Shown here in pieces: positions 49,670 through 56,586 of a DNA stretch of 64,000 bases; the stretch's first letter is position 1; each line of letters begins with the position of its first letter. This DNA comes from a virus, in IMG/VR virus record IMGVR_UViG_3300032753_000003, positions 124,001 to 188,000 of that record; one strand, written 5' to 3'. The notes beneath the pieces are model-generated. The model was not told the DNA's origin. It worked only from the letters and a program-made list of their open reading frames with translations, and did no database searches. The translations under genes were made by a program, and so were the position numbers.

Positions 49670-50300
49670 CGTTATCGCCTTTTTGACTTTTAATCCATTC
49701 TGCAGCAGCGGGTTTCATAGGCTTTTGAGCTAACCATCTACTTAACTTAGATTCAACAAAACTTAAATTTGGCTGGTTTGTGTTGTCTACAATATAAAAA
49801 TTCCTGCCAAACATGCTTTGCAGTTGACTAAGATTGTTCTGTGTGGCTATCCAAAAGTCTTTGACTGTATCTGAGTCTATTACTCTTCCAGTAGCTTCTC
49901 CGCGACTTTTAACTCTAGCCAGTGCAGTTTCCATATTGGTGTTTACAAACACTATAGCAGTATCATACCCCATTTGATCTAGCTCTTCTTTGATAGCTTT
50001 GATTCTATCTATCCTACGTCCTGTGCCATCTATCAGCAAACCCAACCTACCATTGAGATAGTTGAGTTTTTGTTTTTGTGTGAGTTGGTAAAATCTAGGA
50101 TAATTTTCACCTTTGCCTATTCGGTTATAGATTTCCCAAAATCTATCAACATTGAGTTCTTTGAGACCAGTACCTGCAAACAGTTTGTGTGCAATTGTGC
50201 TTTTACCAGATCCGGGTGATCCTGCTGTAAACACAGCTTTGAATATGTGAGGATCATGTAGTCCTTCTGTAACATTAGATACGACTTCTTGGATTTTCAT
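49665..50300 (-). CDS. P-loop kinase (zeta-toxin / AAA_33-like)
   Basis: 211 residues from ATG 50300 (AGGAA upstream); GTG 50306 overlapping the previous stop is an alternative. N-terminus MKIQEVV shares the M-K-I-x-E pattern of the cassette. Walker A is GSPGSGKS (27-34); LLIDGTGRRIDRI looks like Walker B plus the following arginines, and ALARVKSRG...TGRVID resembles the lid of zeta-toxin or polynucleotide-kinase-like enzymes. It could phosphorylate a nucleotide sugar, a nucleic acid or a protein. It sits between the ADP-ribosyltransferase-like genes, so the set probably acts together. Confidence 0.75.
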   Translation of the reverse strand: MKIQEVVSNVTEGLHDPHIFKAVFTAGSPGSGKSTIAHKLFAGTGLKELNVDRFWEIYNRIGKGENYPRFYQLTQKQKLNYLNGRLGLLIDGTGRRIDRIKAIKEELDQMGYDTAIVFVNTNMETALARVKSRGEATGRVIDSDTVKDFWIATQNNLSQLQSMFGRNFYIVDNTNQPNLSFVESKLSRWLAQKPMKPAAAEWIKSQKGDND

Positions 50301-50302
50301 AA

Positions 50303-51064
50303 TCACATTTCCTGTAATTTATCTTTGATGACGGATTTATATATGCCTGCATTAAATGCATAGTATGATCTTGAAATCATAACTTCTCTAGCAGGTTTGA
50401 TTCTAATTACTTCATCTAATCCATCATTTCTAGGGTTGAAGTATTCCTTAAATGCATTTAAATCAACCAAATCTTCTGGGCTGATCTTGTTATGACCTGA
50501 TTCAGTTAATAACTTGTTGATCTTCGACATAGCAGTTTGTAGAGATTCGTTGTTGGGAATTAAGTCAAATACCCAGTCATTTTTAGCATGATGGTATTTC
50601 TCAACCCATAGCTTATCTATCAAATCAGTAACATCCTTGTTTGCCCAATTTTTTAAGAATATCCATTCTGCTAATGTTATATCAATTTGGGTTGTCCAAG
50701 TATATGCGAATCCATTGATTGGAAAGATCACATATGGTTGTCCAAACGCCTCACTGCTTTCCATATTACCAACTACAAACGTGCTGTTTGATCTTAACGC
50801 AGTCATACCTAGTTTTTTGAGACTGAGCTCAAATAACTCGCTAAGTATTTGATTACTATCTCGAGGGCGACGATCAGTCCTACTAGAACCTCTGTATATA
50901 AGTCTAGTCATATTCATCATACCCCTGTAAAAAATTTTACCAGTTGAAAGATAAACATCAAGTATATCTGTGCAATTTGGCAGCACCAGCTTCTCCCACA
51001 CTGAATCAAAATTTTGTATTTGTAGGTTGCGTTTTTGACCGGGAGCAATTTCACTTAGTCGCAT
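50303..51064 (-). CDS. predicted ADP-ribosyltransferase-like protein, paralogue C
   Basis: 253 residues starting MRLSEIAPGQ. Motifs: Arg47 in KIFYRG, a second IYRGSSRTDRRPRDS segment, Ser92-x-Ser94 in ALRSNSTFV, a YVIFPINGFAYTW core strand, and Glu227 in AREVMISRSYYAF, which follows the E-V-M-I-x(4)-[YF] form of the catalytic ADP-ribosyltransferase strand. It is clearly paralogous to D (same MTALRSNSTFV and KINKLLT segments) and more distantly to A and B. ATG 51064 overlaps gene D by 14 bases. No signal peptide. Confidence 0.6.
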   Translation of the reverse strand: MRLSEIAPGQKRNLQIQNFDSVWEKLVLPNCTDILDVYLSTGKIFYRGMMNMTRLIYRGSSRTDRRPRDSNQILSELFELSLKKLGMTALRSNSTFVVGNMESSEAFGQPYVIFPINGFAYTWTTQIDITLAEWIFLKNWANKDVTDLIDKLWVEKYHHAKNDWVFDLIPNNESLQTAMSKINKLLTESGHNKISPEDLVDLNAFKEYFNPRNDGLDEVIRIKPAREVMISRSYYAFNAGIYKSVIKDKLQEM

Positions 51065-51812
51065 TTAATTTTTCCAATATTTTTGAACTATAATAGTAAT
51101 TTGAAAATGCATAGTACTGACCTTTGATCATTACTTCGTTACGCAATATTAGCGGATCATTTAGATCAGTGTTAGTTAGCTCAAAGTATCTTTTAAACCT
51201 TGCTTGGTCTACGAGGTCAAGGGGATCAATTGGTTCATACCCGTGCTTTGTTAGCAAGCGATTTATCTTTTGCATATTGAATTCTAAGTCTTGCCGTAGA
51301 TTTGTAAATTCCTCTAGCCAATAGTCGCCGTTATCGCCAGACTCTTTTGCCCATGCATCTTTTATTTTGATATAGGTTTCAGAGTTTTTCCAATGCGAAC
51401 CATAACTTCCTAAATCAATTTCAATATCTCTAAAACTGGTATGTGTGTAGCTGAAACCATCAACTGGAAATACAATATATACTTCTCCAAATAGTCCAGC
51501 ATAACGATAGTCACTAATAACAAACGTGCTGTTGGACCTAAGTGCCGTCATACCTAGATTTTTCAATTCTAAATCAAACAATTCGCTGAGCATCAACAAA
51601 CTGTCTTTAGGTCTGCGATCAGTTCTGCTTGAACCTCTAAACATTCTCTTGGGTGCTGTAGCAGACCCTCGATAGAAAAATTTATCTGGGTAAGACCTGT
51701 ACAATTCCAGTATCTGTTTGCAGTTTGGTTCTATCAAACGACTCCATATATTGTCAAATTCTGTCCAATGTAAACTTTTGGTTTGACCAGGTGCTAATTC
51801 ACTTATTCTCAT
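51051..51812 (-). CDS. predicted ADP-ribosyltransferase-like protein, paralogue D
   Basis: 253 residues starting MRISELAPGQ. Motifs as in C: Arg48 in FFYRGS, SSRTDRRPKDS, Ser93-x-Ser95 in LRSNSTFV, VYIVFPVDGFSYTH, and Glu226 in LRNEVMIKGQYYAF. It is the first gene of the minus-strand cassette, with a TAAATA late box seven bases before the ATG and no clear ribosome site. The N-terminal I-S-E fits the T4 prohead-protease site [LI]-x-E, which suggests packaging and injection like T4 Alt (an injected ADP-ribosyltransferase); this is inference. Confidence 0.6.
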   Translation of the reverse strand: MRISELAPGQTKSLHWTEFDNIWSRLIEPNCKQILELYRSYPDKFFYRGSATAPKRMFRGSSRTDRRPKDSLLMLSELFDLELKNLGMTALRSNSTFVISDYRYAGLFGEVYIVFPVDGFSYTHTSFRDIEIDLGSYGSHWKNSETYIKIKDAWAKESGDNGDYWLEEFTNLRQDLEFNMQKINRLLTKHGYEPIDPLDLVDQARFKRYFELTNTDLNDPLILRNEVMIKGQYYAFSNYYYSSKILEKLNATK

Positions 51813-51819
51813 AGTAGGT

Positions 51820-51825
51820 TATTTA
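51820..51825 (-). promoter_or_regulatory. late promoter box of the ADP-ribosyltransferase-like cassette
   Basis: Minus-strand GATAAATA, seven bases before ATG 51812. It makes the cassette a late operon with a very short leader. Confidence 0.55.
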
Positions 51826-51833
51826 TCTGCTGG

Positions 51834-51862
51834 TTGACGGTATTGCAAATGCGTGCTAACAT
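51834..51862 (+). promoter_or_regulatory. early promoter
   Basis: GGTTGACG with -35 at 51834-51839, 17-bp spacer, TGC-TAACAT (51857-51862). It faces away from the cassette and drives the HD hydrolase gene. Confidence 0.7.
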
Positions 51863-51880
51863 AAGTCATAGGAGGTCCTA

Positions 51881-52492
51881 ATGGAAGGTTACGCCAAGAA
51901 AGAGATCAGCCTACGCTATTGGTTGCTAGGACGCGGTTATCACAAAGCGTCTGAAGCTATGGAATTTGGCAAGAGGCATCACAAAGGTGTGCGCAAGGAC
52001 GGTGCCCCGGAATTCAGCCACCAAGTTGCTATTGCATTGTTTGCCCGCACATTGATTGACAGCTTGATGTATCCTGAAGAGACTATCACTACCATCTTCT
52101 TGCATGACATTCGAGAGGACTATGACATCAGCGACGGAGAGATTCGTACCCTGTTTGGCGACACTGTCGCAAATGCCGTAGCAGCTATGACCAAGGTCTA
52201 TCGCAGTCACAAGCGAGATCCATTTGAAGTATTTGACAATTTATCTCAAGATCCGGTGGCTAGCATTGCCAAAGGGATGGATCGAATCCATAACTTCTCT
52301 ACTATGCTGGGAGCATTTAATGTAGCCAAGCAAGAAGAATATATTGCAGAAGCCGAGCTGCATTTTATACCAATGCTCAAGCGTGCGCGTCGTATGTTCC
52401 CTCAACAAGAAGCAGCATATGAGAACGTCAAATGGGCATTGCGTAGTCAGATTGATCTAATCAAAGCTATTCATGCAGCTAAGAATTCATAA
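51881..52492 (+). CDS. HD-domain hydrolase of the SpoT/Mesh1 type ((p)ppGpp hydrolase-like)
   Basis: 203 residues. The HD-domain ligands are present in the SpoT arrangement: HHKGVRKDGAPEFSHQ (His47), LHDIREDYD (His75-Asp76, Glu79-Asp80), a FGDTVANAVAAMTKV segment as in the L-x-x-x-T-K motif, and KGMDRIHNF (Asp134), which matches the K-x-x-D-R-x-H-N of (p)ppGpp hydrolases. No synthetase or TGS/ACT domains, so it is a small alarmone hydrolase. It could switch off the host stringent response early in infection. AGGAGG before ATG. Confidence 0.82.
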   Translation: MEGYAKKEISLRYWLLGRGYHKASEAMEFGKRHHKGVRKDGAPEFSHQVAIALFARTLIDSLMYPEETITTIFLHDIREDYDISDGEIRTLFGDTVANAVAAMTKVYRSHKRDPFEVFDNLSQDPVASIAKGMDRIHNFSTMLGAFNVAKQEEYIAEAELHFIPMLKRARRMFPQQEAAYENVKWALRSQIDLIKAIHAAKNS

Positions 52493-52502
52493 GGAGTAAC
52501 AG

Positions 52503-52913
52503 ATGTTAAACAGTATTCCGCTAGTTATGGTATTGTGTTTGTTAGTTTCTCATTGGCTAGCTGATTTTGTTGCACAAACTGACAAAATGGCTGTTAACAA
52601 GAGCAGCAGCAATTATTGGTTAACTGTTCATGTGGTAGTTTATACAGTTGTTATTTTTGCTGCAACAATGTTTTTTAACATTGTATTTTATTACTTGGTC
52701 GTGACACCTTTAGTCGCTTTGGTTGTATTGAAGTGGAGCATCCTAAACGGACTGTTGCATTGGCCAACTGATTATGTAACCAGTCGCATCAATTCTCTGT
52801 TATGGAAAAATGAACAGCGTCATTGGTTCTTTGTGATGATTGGTTTTGATCAGATCATACATTATACATGTTTGTTTGTTACATTCTCTTATATTGGTAC
52901 GTTGCTAATCTAA
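52503..52913 (+). CDS. DUF3307 membrane protein
   Basis: 136 residues with three to four membrane helices. The SHWLADFVAQTDKMA start, HWPTDYVTSRIN and IGFDQIIHYTCLF segments follow the DUF3307 pattern. In other phages and bacteria the family is uncharacterised; conserved His and Asp residues inside the membrane region suggest a catalytic or metal site. AAGGAG before ATG; ten bases after the HD hydrolase. Confidence 0.72.
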   Translation: MLNSIPLVMVLCLLVSHWLADFVAQTDKMAVNKSSSNYWLTVHVVVYTVVIFAATMFFNIVFYYLVVTPLVALVVLKWSILNGLLHWPTDYVTSRINSLLWKNEQRHWFFVMIGFDQIIHYTCLFVTFSYIGTLLI

Positions 52914-52944
52914 TCATTGCATCGAACAAGACCGGCAATGCGAT

Positions 52945-52952
52945 TATAAATA
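52945..52952 (+). promoter_or_regulatory. late promoter box abutting the amidoligase start
   Basis: Exact TATAAATA with only four bases (TCGC) before ATG 52957; no ribosome site. Confidence 0.65.
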
Positions 52953-52956
52953 TCGC

Positions 52957-54699
52957 ATGCTAATACAACATCTCCTAGAAACTACCTCCCTCACTGAAAT
53001 AAAAATGAGTCCTTCAAATTTGAAGGCTATGGCTGCTAGGCTTAGCGGTGTAACAGTCGGTATGGAATTTGAGATGTATGTTCCCAACGTAGAGTCCGGA
53101 GAACTTGAACCCAATTGGGAACCGGATTACGAATATGACGGCTATATCAATACAGGCAGTCGGAATGCTTTTAGGAAAGATGTTGCTCAGTTCTTCTCAA
53201 GCGGAGACTTTGCAACGGCTGGTAAAAGTTATTTTGAACGTATTATAGATCGAGATGTTTATACTGAATTTCAGTCATGGTTGGATGACGCTTGGCAAAA
53301 GCATGCAGAGGAGGAATTTTCCTCATGGTGGGAAGAAAATCACGACGCTGATGAGGCTGAACCTGAGCCGGGTACCAGAGACTATGATCGAGCCATGGGT
53401 GAGTTTCGAGACGCTGCGTTTGACGAGTGGGCCAACGATGGTGACAAAATAAACGACTGGTTGGAAGACGAAGGAATTGACAAATACCGTACATTTGGCG
53501 ATCGCTATGGTCTTGATTGGCCTCATATGATTGGCGAATTGGATTTAGAGACGGTTGCTAACGATTTTAGTGATGCAGTGGGTATGCCAGTTAAAACCAG
53601 TTCAGAATATCATGGCAGAAAGAAACCCGGCGATGCCTACATGATAGAACCTGATAGCAGTCTCGATAGCCCAGAAACTGACGAGGACAGTGGTTTAGAA
53701 TTTGTAAGTCCTCCGTTATCTCTAACTGATATGATAGATCAATTGCATAAGGTTAAAGATTGGGCAGGTCAATTTGGCTGCTACACAAACAGAAGTACCG
53801 GCCTACATATAAACGTTAGCATGCCTAGCTATAGCATGGAAAATTTAGATTATGTTAAGTTGGCTTTGTTTTTAGGCGACGAGTGGGTTAGTGACCAGTT
53901 TGGCCAACTGGGAAATTCATATGCTCGAAGTGCAATGGAAAAGATACGCGAAAATATAAGATCCAATCAAACTCAGCTGCCGGGCATATTGAGTGCTATG
54001 AAGAGCGGGTTGTCTAAAGTAGCTAGCAAGATTATACACAGTGGCGAAACCAATAAGTACACGTCTATCAACACCAAAGACAATCGTATCGAATTCCGCA
54101 GTCCAGGAGGCGATTGGCTTGACGCAGATTTAGACAGGGTGATCAATACCATGTTGAGATTTGTAGTAGCTATGGACATTGCTCTTGATCCAAAGAAAGA
54201 GCAACAGGAATATGCTAAGAAATTCTATAAGTTGATGGCAGCTAATGCTAAAACTGAGGATCTAGATACTCTCAAATACTTTGCACAATATGCATCTGGT
54301 TCTCTTCCCAAGACAGCTCTAAAGAGCTTTGTAAGGAATATACAACAAAAGAGGCAAGAGAAGAAGAATCCGCCGCAAGCAATGACTAAGGGCGGTACAG
54401 AAGTTTATAACATTGTTAGAATACCAGATGAATTGAAGGTGCATGAATTCCTAGCAAAAGATTTAGATCATGCTATCAAGATAAAAGATGCATGGTTAAC
54501 AGATCGCGGATTACAACCTGCAAATTACAGGTTAAAACACATTACTAACGAGGAAAATACATATAGGATATCATATGAAACACCAACAGGTGATAGAAGT
54601 GATGTAGACATACGTGCCGATTCTAGAAGAGAAGCACACGATTCGTTTATGAGTATGTTCCCGTTAAATTATAGTATAGTTGGATTCACACAGATTTAA
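52957..54699 (+). CDS. amidoligase-family protein
   Basis: 580 residues. After an N-terminal helix (MLIQHLLETTSLTEIKMS) comes TVGMEFEMYVP with the first acidic ligands, a long acidic insertion (about 110-175), then the core: SGLEFVSPPLSL, TNRSTGLHINVSMP, and NRIEFRSPGGDWL near residue 375. These match the putative amidoligase (glutamine-synthetase-like) family, which would form an amide bond between peptides or amino groups with ATP. The C-terminal 110 residues are an extra domain. It may modify virion or cell-wall material. Late gene, leaderless by position. Confidence 0.8.
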   Translation: MLIQHLLETTSLTEIKMSPSNLKAMAARLSGVTVGMEFEMYVPNVESGELEPNWEPDYEYDGYINTGSRNAFRKDVAQFFSSGDFATAGKSYFERIIDRDVYTEFQSWLDDAWQKHAEEEFSSWWEENHDADEAEPEPGTRDYDRAMGEFRDAAFDEWANDGDKINDWLEDEGIDKYRTFGDRYGLDWPHMIGELDLETVANDFSDAVGMPVKTSSEYHGRKKPGDAYMIEPDSSLDSPETDEDSGLEFVSPPLSLTDMIDQLHKVKDWAGQFGCYTNRSTGLHINVSMPSYSMENLDYVKLALFLGDEWVSDQFGQLGNSYARSAMEKIRENIRSNQTQLPGILSAMKSGLSKVASKIIHSGETNKYTSINTKDNRIEFRSPGGDWLDADLDRVINTMLRFVVAMDIALDPKKEQQEYAKKFYKLMAANAKTEDLDTLKYFAQYASGSLPKTALKSFVRNIQQKRQEKKNPPQAMTKGGTEVYNIVRIPDELKVHEFLAKDLDHAIKIKDAWLTDRGLQPANYRLKHITNEENTYRISYETPTGDRSDVDIRADSRREAHDSFMSMFPLNYSIVGFTQI

Positions 54700-54706
54700 T
54701 TCAAGA

Positions 54707-54712
54707 TAAATA
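54707..54712 (+). promoter_or_regulatory. late promoter box of the Dps gene
   Basis: GATAAATA ending 17 bases before ATG 54730; a GAGGAA site lies between. Confidence 0.55.
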
Positions 54713-54729
54713 TATCTGAGGAAATTATT

Positions 54730-55173
54730 ATGGACACTCTAGTAAACGGATATAAGGTATATATTGCTAGCAATTTTGCACTGTATACAAAAACACATGG
54801 TGCACACTTCAACGTGACAGGCATGTTCTTCCCCCAACTACATAAACTGTTCAAAGATCAATACGAAGATCTTTGGGATGCCCATGACACAATAGGTGAG
54901 AATATACGCAAGCTAGATGCGTTTACACCAGCAGGACTTTCAATATACAGCAAGAACAGCATTATAGATGATGTTGACGGTGTAATGAGTGCAAGCGGCT
55001 ATGTTGAAAGATTGTTCATGGATCATGAGCGTATGATTGTTTTGATTAACAAAGTATTTCATCTTGCCGAAGCAGACGACAAACAAGATCATATGAACTT
55101 CCTTGCAGAGAGATTGGATGCACACGGCAAGCATCGCTGGATGCTAAAGACATTGCTGCACAGCATAGCTTGA
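54730..55173 (+). CDS. Dps-like ferritin-fold protein
   Basis: 147 residues. The ferroxidase ligands sit at the exact Dps spacing: His26 in THGAHFNVTG, His38, Asp53 and Glu57 (12, 15 and 4 residues apart, as His51/His63/Asp78/Glu82 of E. coli Dps). The protein therefore forms the Dps di-iron site between subunits. Dps stores iron, detoxifies peroxide and can coat DNA. No basic DNA-binding tail is seen. A late gene; it may protect phage DNA or control iron during lysis. Confidence 0.85.
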   Translation: MDTLVNGYKVYIASNFALYTKTHGAHFNVTGMFFPQLHKLFKDQYEDLWDAHDTIGENIRKLDAFTPAGLSIYSKNSIIDDVDGVMSASGYVERLFMDHERMIVLINKVFHLAEADDKQDHMNFLAERLDAHGKHRWMLKTLLHSIA

Positions 55174-55198
55174 TACTTGTGCATTTTTGCATTATAGT
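55170..55198 (+). promoter_or_regulatory. possible promoter
   Basis: TTGATA (55170-55175), 17-bp spacer, TATAGT (55193-55198), immediately before the gene at 55205. It partly overlaps the Dps stop. Confidence 0.45.
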
Positions 55199-55204
55199 AA
55201 GTTT

Positions 55205-55528
55205 ATGTCTGATATTAGATTCAACATACGCTGGGTAGGACACTGCGAACACAACGATAAGTTGTGGGGATGGTTCACAGATCTCAATCAAGAAGTTCCA
55301 AAATATAAAGTAGCAACACGCTATTGTTTTTGGGGAACAAGAGGAAAAGGTTTGAGTATGAATTCACATCCTAATTCATTTGGTCATTCTATGACTGATA
55401 TAATCAGTCGTAAGAAATCTAATGGATATTCTGCTATAGAAGTAAATGATCTATTGAACATGTGGCCTACCTTCTATGAAGATTTAGAGCGTAAATTTAT
55501 ATGGATGAAACTTTCAGAACAGATATAG
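55205..55528 (+). CDS. unidentified protein (107 aa)
   Basis: Start at ATG 55205; an upstream in-frame start at 55187 would fall in the promoter. Small protein with KLWGWFTDL and ATRYCFWGTRGKGL, which slightly resembles WGR-type domains, and a helical C-terminal half. The similarity is too weak to name it. Confidence 0.55.
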   Translation: MSDIRFNIRWVGHCEHNDKLWGWFTDLNQEVPKYKVATRYCFWGTRGKGLSMNSHPNSFGHSMTDIISRKKSNGYSAIEVNDLLNMWPTFYEDLERKFIWMKLSEQI

Positions 55529-55535
55529 GAGAATT

Positions 55536-55895
55536 ATGATGAGCAATGTCATCACTATAACAGAAGCAGCACAAGGCTTCATAGGCAATATATTAAAGCA
55601 GAATCCAGGTGCTGCACTGGTAGTTGGCTATGACAACAAAGGTTGTAGTGGTCACAAGTACACTTTTAACTTATGCATGGATGAAGAGATTCCAGCAGAC
55701 ACAGATAGCGTAACTATCCCTGAGGGCAGAGTGGTAATAGCGCCATGGAGTGTTATGGGATTACTTGGTGCTACCTTAGATCTACATGTTGATCAGTTTG
55801 ATCAATTTTTAGTGTGGGACAATCCTATGGCTGTTAGTTCTTGTGGATGTGGAGATAGTTTTCAACTGCCTGGCGAAGAAGGATGCGGTTCATGA
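55536..55895 (+). CDS. A-type Fe-S carrier (IscA/HesB family)
   Basis: 119 residues. The three cysteines that hold the cluster are present: Cys37 in KGCSGHKYTF, and Cys103 and Cys105 in SSCGCGDSF. LLGATLDLHVDQFDQFLVWDNP is the usual strand pair. These proteins transfer [2Fe-2S] or [4Fe-4S] clusters to apo-enzymes. A phage copy could support Fe-S enzymes during infection. ATG 55536 or 55539, with AGGAG upstream. Its stop overlaps the next start. Confidence 0.9.
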   Translation: MMSNVITITEAAQGFIGNILKQNPGAALVVGYDNKGCSGHKYTFNLCMDEEIPADTDSVTIPEGRVVIAPWSVMGLLGATLDLHVDQFDQFLVWDNPMAVSSCGCGDSFQLPGEEGCGS

Positions 55896-56533
55896 CGATC
55901 AATCACGAATATACATATAGGATGCTATATGGAAAATATGCGTGGAAAGTCAAGCTTGTTTTGCCATCTTCTAAAATTAGAGATCCCAAAACTAAAAGAA
56001 GATTGTATAATCAAAGCAAGACAGATATCTTAAGGCCAGTTATGAATTGGTTAACAACTAATCACTTGCAGCAATATAGATTACTGAAAAGTTGGCGAGT
56101 AAAGAGATCTCAATCTAAAGACTTAATTGATGTTTGTTACCTAACTGTATTCTTAGATAACCAAGATGCATATGATGGTCTAGTATCAAAATTCAACGCC
56201 AATGTACAAGCCACAATGGCTCCTGCAAATGAGCATCATGCTGATCTAATTAAGCAAGGTGCTCATATAGAAATAAGAAGCAAGCTCTACTATAATCTGT
56301 ATAGATATCGTGTTTCATTTTGGGGAGGTTGGTGGGGAGATACTCGCAAAGAGATACTACACACCATCAATAATTGCCTAAATGACGATACCAAAAAGGT
56401 TCAAGATTATAGAGTCTATGACAGTGATTGCACTCTCTATCTAAAAGAATCAAAAGATCTCATGATGATTAAATTATCTCTAAGTGAAAAGATAAGAGAT
56501 ACTAGAGCAATAGCACTAACAAGTGAGATCTGA
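55892..56533 (+). CDS. unidentified protein (213 aa)
   Basis: Start at ATG 55892, in a four-base overlap (ATGA) with the IscA-like gene; the frame opens at 55883. Basic, Tyr- and Trp-rich protein, perhaps with two similar halves (Y-R-M-L-Y-G-K-Y-A-W-K-V near the N-terminus and Y-N-L-Y-R-Y-R-V-S-F-W-G-G-W-W in the middle). No family recognised. Confidence 0.65.
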   Translation: MTINHEYTYRMLYGKYAWKVKLVLPSSKIRDPKTKRRLYNQSKTDILRPVMNWLTTNHLQQYRLLKSWRVKRSQSKDLIDVCYLTVFLDNQDAYDGLVSKFNANVQATMAPANEHHADLIKQGAHIEIRSKLYYNLYRYRVSFWGGWWGDTRKEILHTINNCLNDDTKKVQDYRVYDSDCTLYLKESKDLMMIKLSLSEKIRDTRAIALTSEI

Positions 56534-56586
56534 AACCCATATGACCCTTGACATTGTAAATAAGCAGTCAACAAAGGCTGCTAACA

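Noticed and set aside
55205-55528. WGR-domain protein linked to ADP-ribose signalling
   Set aside because: Only a short W-G-x-R-G string fits; the rest of the domain pattern is missing.
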